Assembly: GCA_035708065.1 (NCBI GenBank) | Contig: DASSTC010000039.1 | Coordinates: 1 to 52,888 of the forward strand | Reading direction: 5' to 3' | Length of the DNA: 52,888 nucleotides | Origin: JAICUY01 sp035708065 | GTDB taxonomy: Bacteria > Chloroflexota > Limnocylindria > QHBO01 | Shown here: positions 24,844-32,269 of the stretch, piece by piece | Numbering within the stretch: position 1 is the stretch's first letter | Layout of the letters: the number at the start of each line of letters is the position of its first letter | Program-made: the position numbers and the translations under genes | The notes under the pieces: model-generated | Seen by the model: the letters and a program-made list of their open reading frames with translations, nothing else | Told to the model about the DNA's origin: nothing | The model's database searches: none

Positions 24844-25350
24844 TCAGACGGTCTTGAACTGCTCGAACGGCTGCCGACAGTCGGCGCAGTGGTAGATCGC
24901 CCGGCACAACGTCGGCCCGAACGGGTTCTCGAGCATCGTGTTGCGCGATCCACAGTAGGGGCACGTGGCAATCGGCAGCACGGTCAGCAGCTCGTCGGCC
25001 TCGAAGGCCGATGCCGCCGCCGGCTGCACGCGCACCGGCGGCGCGAAGCCGCTGGAACGCAGCCGCTCGCGACCCTGCGGCGAGATGCGATCGGAGGTCC
25101 ACGGCTCGGCGAAGCTGACCTCGACGACGACTTCGTCGGCCATCCCGCGCAGCCGCTCCCCGATGTCGTGCTGCATGACGTCGATCGCCGGGCAGCCGAC
25201 GAACGTCGGCAGCAGCTCGACGGTCAGGCGCGGGCCGTCGAAGCGCACCGAGCGGATCACGCCGAGGTCGACGACGCTGATCGTCGGGATCTCGGGGTCG
25301 GCGACCTCGGCCAGCGCGTCCCAGGCGGCCTGCTCGCGTGTGCTGATCAC
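24844..25350 (-). CDS. paaD: Phenylacetyl-CoA epoxidase subunit PaaD
   Basis: PaaD/PaaJ family: a MIP18-like (DUF59) domain with VADPEIPTISVVDLGVIRSV and PTFVGCPAIDVM, followed by a zinc-ribbon CPYCGSRN...CRAIYHCADC at the C-terminus. It is thought to mature the iron site of the epoxidase. The start is one of two adjacent GTG codons, 25350 or 25353. I take 25350 because it overlaps the paaC stop as GTGA. It ends the paaABCD cluster. Confidence 0.92.
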   Translation of the reverse strand: MISTREQAAWDALAEVADPEIPTISVVDLGVIRSVRFDGPRLTVELLPTFVGCPAIDVMQHDIGERLRGMADEVVVEVSFAEPWTSDRISPQGRERLRSSGFAPPVRVQPAAASAFEADELLTVLPIATCPYCGSRNTMLENPFGPTLCRAIYHCADCRQPFEQFKTV

Positions 25351-26120
25351 CACGTGGCGCCCTCCTCGGACGCCGCGACCATCGTGAACTGGCCGTGCAG
25401 CCACTCGAACTCGTCGGTGCGTCGTGTGCGCCCGTCGTCGGCCACCACCGCCGCGTCGAGCGTGATGCCGAGCTCGCCGAGCACCGAACCGACCCGCTCG
25501 GCCCAGCGCGTCCGCAGGTCGGTCAGCGGCTCGGGCAGGATCCCCGAGCGCACCAGCTCGTGCTCGCCGGCGAGTGGCGTGAAGATGGCCTGCGCGTCCG
25601 GCCAGGCGCGCGTCAGCGCATCGCGCAGCCGCTCTGCACCGGTGCCGCTCGCCAGGCGTCGCAGCCACGTCTCGATGTGCATGAGGTGGTAGCTCTCCTC
25701 GCGGCGCATCTTCGCGGCGAGGTTGGCGAGCGGCTCGTACGACGAGCGCGCCAGCGCGGCAAGCCGGGTGGCATCGGCGGTCTCGTACAGGAAGCGGCGA
25801 GCGATGGTGAACGCCCAGTCGGTGCGCGCGTGGTTGAGCAGCGCGGCGTGACGGAACTCGCCCGGCGAGCGGCCGAAGGCGATCGCATCCGCATCGGCAT
25901 CGGTCAGCGAGGCCAGCAGCTCGTAGAGCGCGCGTGCGTGCCCGATCTCGTCCTGGCTGATCGAGCTCATCGCAACGTCCTCCTCGAGCATCGGCGCGAT
26001 GCCGGTCCACTCGGAGTCCCAGAAGCCGATCACGAACTCGTCGTCGGCCAGGCTGAGCAGCAGCTCGGCGAGCGCGGTGCGCGTGGCATCGGTCAGGCCC
26101 GGAGCGACCATGTCGGTCAC
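25347..26120 (-). CDS. paaC: Phenylacetyl-CoA epoxidase structural subunit PaaC
   Basis: The 257-residue ferritin-like subunit pairs with PaaA in the epoxidase complex. The helices ISQDEIGHARALYELLASL and MRREESYHLMHIETWLRR resemble the family, in which the metal site is degenerate. It starts with GTG (26120) overlapping paaB as GTGA. An alternative ATG lies three codons later. Two copies of the repeated 9-mer lie in this gene, both coding Thr-Asp-Ala. Confidence 0.94.
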   Translation of the reverse strand: MTDMVAPGLTDATRTALAELLLSLADDEFVIGFWDSEWTGIAPMLEEDVAMSSISQDEIGHARALYELLASLTDADADAIAFGRSPGEFRHAALLNHARTDWAFTIARRFLYETADATRLAALARSSYEPLANLAAKMRREESYHLMHIETWLRRLASGTGAERLRDALTRAWPDAQAIFTPLAGEHELVRSGILPEPLTDLRTRWAERVGSVLGELGITLDAAVVADDGRTRRTDEFEWLHGQFTMVAASEEGATW

Positions 26121-26422
26121 ATCGACTCCCCCGCCCGTGCCTTCGCCGCCTCGAGCTTGTGCTTGATGATGTACCCGCCCGGCTTCTTGAACGAGCGGTC
26201 GAAGGGCGGCTTCAGCAGGTCAGGGTCGTCGAGCTCGGTGATCGCCTCGCGCGGCACGATCCAGAGCCGGTGAGACTCCTGGCGGCGTCCGTAGAACTCG
26301 CGAGCGTAGTGCAGCGCCAGATCCTCGTCGGGGGCGCGGACGCTGCCGCCGTGGACCATCGGGTCGCCCTCCGACTCCTGGCGGAAGACTTCCCAGACCC
26401 GGTCGCGCTGCTCCTCGCTCAC
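26117..26422 (-). CDS. paaB: Phenylacetyl-CoA epoxidase subunit PaaB
   Basis: A small protein of about 101 residues: WEVFRQESEGDPMVHGGSVRAPDEDLALHYAREFYGRRQES, then LWIVPREAI, the standard PaaB signature. It bridges the PaaAC units. The start is GTG at 26422, eight bases after the paaA stop. Its stop is coupled to paaC by GTGA. Confidence 0.93.
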   Translation of the reverse strand: MSEEQRDRVWEVFRQESEGDPMVHGGSVRAPDEDLALHYAREFYGRRQESHRLWIVPREAITELDDPDLLKPPFDRSFKKPGGYIIKHKLEAAKARAGESM

Positions 26423-26430
26423 GGCCCGCC

Positions 26431-27345
26431 TCAGGCGGCAGCCGCGGCCGGTCCGAGCAGCGAGTCGCGGACCCACTGCGTCTGGGCGTGGTTGAAGCGG
26501 CGGAACTCGAGCCGCTCCTGCGACTTCGGGCCGTGCCCGGTGACCACGCTGCGGAGCTCGTCCCAGTCGGGCTCGGTGTAGTGCCAGCGTCCGTCGCCGT
26601 CCTGGCGCAGCGCCTCGTCCGGAATGCGCAGGCCGAGCTCCCGAATGCGCGGCACGTAGATCGACAGGAACTCCTGGCGCAGCTGTTCGTTCCCCTTGGC
26701 CTTGATGCGCCAGTGCAGATCCTTGTCCTTCGTCGGGTCGGTCGGCGGCCCGTGCATCTGCATCAGCGGCCCCCACCATCGGTCGAGCGCGTCCTGCACC
26801 AGCGCCCGCTGGTGTGGCGTGCCGTTCATCATGGTCAGCACCACGTCACGGCCGTGCATGATGTGGACGCTCTCCTCCCAGCAGATCTTCTTCATCGTTC
26901 GTGCGTACGGCGCGTACGAGGAGTCGCGCAGGGCCTGCTGGCTGACGATCGCGGCCGCATCGACCAGCCACGCGATAATCCCCACGTCGGCCCACGACTC
27001 GGTCGGATAGTGGAACACGTTGTGGAACTTCGTCCGGCCGGCCATCAGATCGGCGAGCATCTGCTCGCGCGGTTTGCCGAGGTCCTCGGCGACGCGGTAC
27101 AGCAGCTGTGCGTGGCCGACCTCGTCCTGGACCTTGCTGGTCAGGGCGAGCTTGCGGCGCAGGGTCGGCGCGCGAAGGATCCATTCGCGCTCGGGCAGCA
27201 CGCCCATGAGCTCGGAGTTGGCGTGCATCTCGACGAACTTCAGCACGGCGGCGCGATAGTCGTCCGGCATCCAGTCGTCGGCCTCGACCTTGCCGCCCGA
27301 TCCGACGTGCGCGTAGAAGGCCTCCGCGCGCTCGGTCTCGTTCAT
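26431..27345 (-). CDS. paaA: Phenylacetyl-CoA epoxidase catalytic subunit PaaA
   Basis: This 304-residue ferritin-like di-iron oxygenase subunit converts phenylacetyl-CoA to its 1,2-epoxide. The metal-binding motifs DEVGHAQLLYRVAEDLG and CWEESVHIMHGRDVV are present, together with FHYPTESWADVGIIAWLVDAAA. The start at ATG 27345 is preceded by GGAGG at seven bases; the longer frame start at 27366 has none. It heads the paaABCD operon. No paaE reductase or paaK ligase follows in the window, so these must be elsewhere or replaced. Confidence 0.96.
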   Translation of the reverse strand: MNETERAEAFYAHVGSGGKVEADDWMPDDYRAAVLKFVEMHANSELMGVLPEREWILRAPTLRRKLALTSKVQDEVGHAQLLYRVAEDLGKPREQMLADLMAGRTKFHNVFHYPTESWADVGIIAWLVDAAAIVSQQALRDSSYAPYARTMKKICWEESVHIMHGRDVVLTMMNGTPHQRALVQDALDRWWGPLMQMHGPPTDPTKDKDLHWRIKAKGNEQLRQEFLSIYVPRIRELGLRIPDEALRQDGDGRWHYTEPDWDELRSVVTGHGPKSQERLEFRRFNHAQTQWVRDSLLGPAAAAA

Positions 27346-27409
27346 GTCTGCACCTCCGCGGTTCACGGCTAAGCGTACTGCAAGACCGATGCACGCGGCC
27401 GCGAGGCGC

Positions 27410-27679
27410 TCAGTCGTGCGCCACTGACTTCAGCGGCCGATGCCAGCGCTCGTAGGCCTCCCCGCGGCTTGCCTCGACGCGGATGCGGCGCGGATCGTCG
27501 ATCTGGATGTCGGCGGTCGGGACATAGAGGTCGACCGGCGGCAGTCCGGCGGTGCGGACCAGCAGGTAGTCGACGAAGACGGCGTCGACCACTCCGATGC
27601 GGGTGTTGTCGGTCCCGTCGACCCGCGCGCCGAGCTCGACCTGCGGCCGTTCGGCGGTCTCGATGCCGCTGTCGTTCAT
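27410..27679 (-). CDS. DUF2171/PRC-barrel-like small protein
   Basis: The 89-residue protein reads VELGARVDGTDNTRIGVVDAVFVDYLLVRT, then DLYVPTADIQIDD, which matches the DUF2171 or PRC-barrel-like pattern (V.G.D...IG.V, yllV, yVP...I). Similar small proteins are common in Chloroflexota and Actinobacteriota. It sits upstream of paaA on the same strand, with a 64-bp gap that includes a GACCGATGC copy at 27384. Function unknown. Confidence 0.7.
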   Translation of the reverse strand: MNDSGIETAERPQVELGARVDGTDNTRIGVVDAVFVDYLLVRTAGLPPVDLYVPTADIQIDDPRRIRVEASRGEAYERWHRPLKSVAHD

Positions 27680-27723
27680 GCGGCAACCCTAGCAGCCGCG
27701 ACGCTCGCCGCGAAGGCTCGACC

Positions 27724-27729
27724 TATGAT
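27724..27729 (+). promoter_or_regulatory. -10 box for a leaderless SGNH hydrolase gene
   Basis: TATGAT lies seven bases before ATG 27737, so transcription should begin at or next to that start codon. It overlaps the alternative ATG at 27725, which argues against that one being used. Confidence 0.55.
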
Positions 27730-27736
27730 CGGTCGC

Positions 27737-28543
27737 ATGCTGTCCTGGATCTTCCGCGGCATCGGCGCCGCAGCCGGAGCGCTCGTCGCGCTCGTCACGG
27801 TTCAGCTGCTGCGCCTGCGGCGCACCGAGTTCCTGCCGCTGCATCCGGGCTTCTACATCAGCCACTGGGTCGATCCCGACGAGCCCGGTGCCCAAGGTCA
27901 GCGGCCGACGCTGCGGCTGCTGACCTTCGGCGACTCGACCACGGCCGGCGTCGGTGTCGACCACCCCGAGGACGCCCTGCCGATGCTCATCGCGCGCCAC
28001 GTGGCGAACGCGGAGCAGGTCACCGTTCGCGTCCTGAACTTCGGCTGGTCCGGAGCCCGCGTCGCCGACCTGGTTCGCGATCAGCTGGCGCGCGCCACGC
28101 GTTCGCTGCGCGACGGGGAGCCGCCGTGGCTGCCGACCGCCGACATCGTGGTGGTGGTCGTCGGCGCGAACGACGCCACGCACCGCACCCCGCCGCGCCG
28201 TTTCCGGACGAATACGCGCCACGTGCTCGAGACCATTCGGCACGAGGCGCCGGGGGCGCGCGTGGTCCTGGCGGGGATCCCCCGCTTCCGCGGCGCACTG
28301 CCACAGCTCGAGCCGCTGCTCTCGGTGGTCGACGCCTACGCCATCCTGCTGCGTCGCATCCAGCGACAGGAGGCCCGACGCGCCGGGGTTGCCTTCGCCT
28401 CGCTGGCCGAGGGAGTTCCGCCGCTGCTCGTCGCCTCCGGCGCCCGCGTCGACGACGTGCTCGCCTCGGACCGGTTCCACCCCTCGCCGCTCGGCTACCG
28501 CCTGTGGGCCGAGGTGATCAACGCCGCGCTGGAAGGCGCCTAG
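27737..28543 (+). CDS. SGNH/GDSL-family hydrolase, membrane-anchored
   Basis: The 268-residue protein begins with an uncleaved signal anchor (WIFRGIGAAAGALVALVTVQLL). It then shows the SGNH blocks: GDSTTAG (nucleophile Ser), FGWSGARVADL (Gly), VVVGANDATH (Asn) and DRFHPSPLGYRLWAE (Asp and His). An esterase or lipase acting outside the membrane is likely. The TATGAT box supports ATG 27737 as start; ATG 27725 would add four residues. Its stop shares CTAG with the cellulose-synthase-like gene. Confidence 0.88.
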   Translation: MLSWIFRGIGAAAGALVALVTVQLLRLRRTEFLPLHPGFYISHWVDPDEPGAQGQRPTLRLLTFGDSTTAGVGVDHPEDALPMLIARHVANAEQVTVRVLNFGWSGARVADLVRDQLARATRSLRDGEPPWLPTADIVVVVVGANDATHRTPPRRFRTNTRHVLETIRHEAPGARVVLAGIPRFRGALPQLEPLLSVVDAYAILLRRIQRQEARRAGVAFASLAEGVPPLLVASGARVDDVLASDRFHPSPLGYRLWAEVINAALEGA

Positions 28544-30540
28544 CCGGCGATCCCGCTCGCCTTCGGCTGCGACAGGCGCGGCCGTTCCGGACGCGGAGCA
28601 TCGGCCGGGAGTGGTCGGGGTGCGCTGTGGCGCCGTGTGCGGGCGAACCGTTCGCTGAGCGTGGCCAGCTCGCTGCGCAGCACGTCGCCCCACGCACGCC
28701 GCTCGGTGCCGGCGACCGGGTAGTCCCCGTCGAAGATCGCCCGCGTGACCATGGCGCGCGACGTGTACTGCTCGGGCTCGAACTCGAAGGCGTAGTGGAT
28801 CTCGCCGGTCGCTCCCTGGTTCACCGAGCGCACGCGAGCCCACAGCGACGCGAGGCCGGTTGACAGCTCGAACGTCAGCAGGTGGACGTCGCGCGGAACG
28901 AGCGCCTGTGGCAACGCCAGCAGGGCCCCGCCGACCGAGAGGTCCTGCACGGTGACCGGCGAGGCGTCGACCCAGCCCGGCGTGTCGACCGCGAAACGGA
29001 CCGCCGAGCGGCGCTCGGCGGCGTAGCGCAGCGACCGGACGCGACGGATGGCGATAACGATCAGCCCGGCGTTGACGACCAGCCAGCCGAACGCCGCCGC
29101 GGCTGCCCAGTCGTAGCGATAGTCGATGTGGAGCACGCCGAGCAGCACCAGGGCGTAGACGACGGCGGCGACGACCGAGAAGCCGATGACCGCCAGCAGC
29201 GGCTTCGGCGCCGCGATTCGGCCGCGCTCGGTGGCCGTGCGGCCCTTCGGCGTGACCGCGAAGCTCGGCGCTCGCGGCGCGAGCAGATGCAGCGTGGCGA
29301 CGAGGTTCGGCGTCATGCGCACCAGCTCGAAGATCACCGACAGGATCGGCCGGTAGGCGCCACGGCCGAGCCGGTACATGGCCAGCTGCTGCAGGCCGTA
29401 GGTCGCAGCAAAGGCGACGGCGAACGTCGCGCCGTCGGCCAGGATCGGGATCTCGCCGGTGAGCAGCACCAGCCCTGGCAGCAGCAGCAGGCCAAGCGTG
29501 CGCCATGCGTCGAACCAGCCGAGCAGCGTCGCGCCGTAGGCCAGGCGCTGACCGAGCGACAGGCCGGAGACGGTCAGGGGGTTCTCGCTGCGCAGCACCT
29601 GCATGGCACCTGTCCCCCATCGGTTGCGCTGGAGCTGGTATTGCGCGGCGTCGCTCGCTGCCAGCCCCTTGGCCAGCACCTCATTGTGATAGACCGTCTT
29701 CCATCCGCGCCGATGGAAGCGGATGGTGGTGTGGATATCCTCGGTGATCGTCTCGGTCGCCGCCCCGCCGACCTCGCGCAGTGCGCTGGTTCGCACCAGC
29801 GCGCCGGTTCCACACCAGAACGCCGCATTCCACCGATTCTTGCCCGGCTGCAGCAGCCGATAGAAGAGGCTCTGCTCGTGGAACGGCTCACCGAGCGACC
29901 GGCCGGCGCCGTGCTCGAAGCTCGTGACGTTGTAGAAGTCCTGCGGCGTCTGGACGACTGCCACGCGAGGATCGCTGAAGTAGCCGAGTGTCCGGAGCAG
30001 GAATCCGGGTCGCGCCACGTGGTCGGCGTCCAAAACCGCGACGATCTCGGCGTCGATCAGCCCCAGCGCGTGGTTCAGGTTGCCGGCCTTGGCGTGCGTT
30101 CGCTCGGCGCGTGCCACGTAGCGTGCGCCCAGCGAGTGGGCCAGCGCGGCGACCTCCGGCCGGTTGCCGTCATCGAGCACCCAGGTCTCGTGCGCCGGCT
30201 CGAGCGCGACCGCGGCGGCCACGGTCGGCAGGAGGATCTCGGGGCCTTCGTTGTAGGTCGGGATCAGCACCGCGACCTTGACCGTCGGGTCCGGTGCCCG
30301 CAGCGCCGGCCGTCGGTCGATGTCCCACAGCGAGAACGTGAAGAGCCCGAGGCCGAGCGCGGCGTGCACCTCGAGCACGAGCAGCGGTACGGCGAGGTAC
30401 CAGCCCTCGAGATTCAGGGTGAACAAGGCGCGCCACACCAGGTACGCGATGGTTGCCGCCAGGGCGACGATCGCGACGGTGCGCGTGATCAGCAGGCGGA
30501 GGGCAGGCTCGGGCGCGGGAAGCGCGGATCGGTCGGACAT
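28540..30540 (-). CDS. Cellulose synthase-like GT2 glycosyltransferase with PilZ domain
   Basis: A 666-residue polymerising family 2 glycosyltransferase. Two N-terminal membrane helices precede the catalytic domain with DDGNR, DADH, TED and the QxxRW-type QLQRNRWGTG. Three or four more helices follow, and then a PilZ domain (RRSAVRFAVDTPGW ... VQDLSVGGALLALP). This is the BcsA arrangement: c-di-GMP would bind PilZ and open the enzyme. The PilZ RxxxR motif is not clear (ERRSAVR). No bcsB or bcsC neighbour is present, so the exported polymer is uncertain. The start is ATG 30540 (MSDRSALPAPEP). Confidence 0.9.
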   Translation of the reverse strand: MSDRSALPAPEPALRLLITRTVAIVALAATIAYLVWRALFTLNLEGWYLAVPLLVLEVHAALGLGLFTFSLWDIDRRPALRAPDPTVKVAVLIPTYNEGPEILLPTVAAAVALEPAHETWVLDDGNRPEVAALAHSLGARYVARAERTHAKAGNLNHALGLIDAEIVAVLDADHVARPGFLLRTLGYFSDPRVAVVQTPQDFYNVTSFEHGAGRSLGEPFHEQSLFYRLLQPGKNRWNAAFWCGTGALVRTSALREVGGAATETITEDIHTTIRFHRRGWKTVYHNEVLAKGLAASDAAQYQLQRNRWGTGAMQVLRSENPLTVSGLSLGQRLAYGATLLGWFDAWRTLGLLLLPGLVLLTGEIPILADGATFAVAFAATYGLQQLAMYRLGRGAYRPILSVIFELVRMTPNLVATLHLLAPRAPSFAVTPKGRTATERGRIAAPKPLLAVIGFSVVAAVVYALVLLGVLHIDYRYDWAAAAAFGWLVVNAGLIVIAIRRVRSLRYAAERRSAVRFAVDTPGWVDASPVTVQDLSVGGALLALPQALVPRDVHLLTFELSTGLASLWARVRSVNQGATGEIHYAFEFEPEQYTSRAMVTRAIFDGDYPVAGTERRAWGDVLRSELATLSERFARTRRHSAPRPLPADAPRPERPRLSQPKASGIAG

Positions 30541-30663
30541 CGCGTGCAGGACACCACCCGGGGGTCCGGGGGACCATCGCCCATTCCTCCCATGGTCCGC
30601 TGGTACTGCCCGCAGCGGCGCCGGACCGCCGCCCACCGTTGCACACCGCCCCGCGGCAGCTCC
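30541..30663 (-). other. 123-bp spacer between the molybdo-oxidoreductase and GT2 genes
   Basis: GC-rich, with a short CCGGGGGTCC/GGGGGAC-like repeat near 30555-30575. I see no promoter consensus or terminator. Confidence 0.3.
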
Positions 30664-32205
30664 CTACCGGACCGAGACGTGCACCGTGTGGTAGCCTCGC
30701 GCACCGTCGGGTGGCGGCGGCGTAACGTCGGCGCTCTGGGTCTGGCCGGTCCCGTCCGTCGCTCGCACGCGCAGGACGTGGTCACCCGGCGTCGCGGGCC
30801 AGCGATAGACGAACTGCACCCAGGTGGCATCCGAGATCGGGTCGGAGCGCTGGGCCACGTTCCACGCGCCGTCGTCCACCTGCACCTCGACGCGGCTGAC
30901 GCCACGATCCGGTGCCCAGGCCACGCCCGCCACCGGGATGCTGCCAGCCACGAGGTCGCTGCCGGCACGCGGCGTATCGATCCGCGACTGCGTCAGGATC
31001 GGCGCCTCCTTCGCCCAACCGAGCCGCACCCAGTAGACGTCGTATGCCTCGAGCGTGGTGAGCTCGATGTTGGTCAGCCACTTCGTGGCGCTGACGTAGC
31101 CGAACAGGCCCGGCACGATCAGCCGCGCCGGGAAGCCGTGCTGCGGCGGCAACGGCTCACCGTTCATTCCCAGCGCGATCATCGCCTCGCGCCCCGGCAC
31201 GGCCAGCCAGCTCGTCGGGAAGCCGGCGGTCCAGCCGTCGAAGGCACGCCCGACGAGCTGCGTCGCGCCGTCCTGCACGCCGGCGCGATCGAGCACGTCG
31301 GCCAGGCGCACGCCGGCCCAGCGTGCGTTGCCGACGAGGTCGCCACCGACCTCGTTGCTGACGCACGCGATGGTCACGTACTGCTCGACCTGCGGCATGC
31401 CGGCCAGATCCGCGTAGTCGAGCGTCAGCTCGTGATCCACCATGCCGCTGACCCGCAGCGACCAGCTCGCCGCATCGAGCCGGGGCGTGAGCAGCTGGGT
31501 GTCGATCCGGTAGAAGTCGCGGTTCGGCATCACGATCGGGGTGATGCCGGGCACGTCCAGGCTCGCATCGGCCGCCAGCGGTGCAAGGCTCGCCGCCGGC
31601 GAAGGCAATGGAAGGACCGATGCCGCCTGGGCGTGGGCTCGCTCGAGCAGAAAGCGGCCGGCGCCGCCCGCCACGGCCGCGCTCCCGGCGACCGCCAGCG
31701 AGGTGCCGATGAAGCGACGACGGGACCAGTCGGGCATCTCCGCGGGCTCCAGGCGGCGTGACGCCAGGGCGAGGAGCCGGCGCAGCACAACGACGGCCGC
31801 CACCACCGAGACCGCTGCCACGGCGGTTGCCAGCGGCGGGTCGACCTGCGGGTCGCTGAGCGCGGCGTACAGCCCGACCAGGCCGAATACCACGAAGCCG
31901 GCGGCGGCGAGCGTCGGGCGGGACCTGGCAAGCAGCCCGAGCAGCCCGGCGATCGCCAGCGCGACGACCAGCACGGCGAGGTTGAGCACGAGCTTGTCGG
32001 CCGTGCCGAACAGGTCGACCACCAGCTGTTTGGCGCCTGGCGGCTGGAGCGCCACGAGCAGCGTGCCGACGGAGGTGACGACCGACGGGGCGCCGGGCAG
32101 CAGACCCGCGACGAGTTCCGCCAGGCCGAGCCCCGCGGCACCGGCCAGCACGCCGCTGAGCGCTGCCGCCGCGACCGCGGGACGAGCTTGCCGTTCGCTG
32201 CTCAC
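30664..32205 (-). CDS. Membrane-anchored molybdopterin oxidoreductase (sulfite oxidase family)
   Basis: The 513-residue protein has three or four N-terminal membrane helices, then SRRRFIGTSLAVAGSAA, a twin-arginine-like motif in the middle of the chain. The sulfite-oxidase-type Mo domain follows, with the cofactor cysteine in TIACVSNEVGG, PQHGFPARLIVPG and GYVSATKWLTNIEL. A C-terminal Mo-co dimerisation/Ig-like domain (GVAWAPDRGVSRVEVQVDDG) ends it. The substrate could be sulfite or an oxidised side chain as in MsrP. The start is GTG 32205. Confidence 0.88.
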   Translation of the reverse strand: MSSERQARPAVAAAALSGVLAGAAGLGLAELVAGLLPGAPSVVTSVGTLLVALQPPGAKQLVVDLFGTADKLVLNLAVLVVALAIAGLLGLLARSRPTLAAAGFVVFGLVGLYAALSDPQVDPPLATAVAAVSVVAAVVVLRRLLALASRRLEPAEMPDWSRRRFIGTSLAVAGSAAVAGGAGRFLLERAHAQAASVLPLPSPAASLAPLAADASLDVPGITPIVMPNRDFYRIDTQLLTPRLDAASWSLRVSGMVDHELTLDYADLAGMPQVEQYVTIACVSNEVGGDLVGNARWAGVRLADVLDRAGVQDGATQLVGRAFDGWTAGFPTSWLAVPGREAMIALGMNGEPLPPQHGFPARLIVPGLFGYVSATKWLTNIELTTLEAYDVYWVRLGWAKEAPILTQSRIDTPRAGSDLVAGSIPVAGVAWAPDRGVSRVEVQVDDGAWNVAQRSDPISDATWVQFVYRWPATPGDHVLRVRATDGTGQTQSADVTPPPPDGARGYHTVHVSVR

Positions 32206-32256
32206 GCTGCACAGCCTACGACTGGCGCCTGACGGCCGTGGATCGCGGTACGCGGC

Positions 32257-32262
32257 TACACT
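32257..32262 (+). promoter_or_regulatory. -10 box for the leaderless cyclase/ATPase gene
   Basis: TACACT, seven bases before ATG 32270. The divergent gene starts at 32205, so 64 bp serve both directions. No clear -35. Confidence 0.5.
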
Positions 32263-32269
32263 CGCCGGC

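Noticed and set aside
28882..31761. Open frame of about 959 codons antisense to the GT2 and molybdo-oxidoreductase genes
   Set aside because: Shadow of two well-supported genes. It spans their intergenic gap, with Gln/Arg/His-rich low-information sequence.
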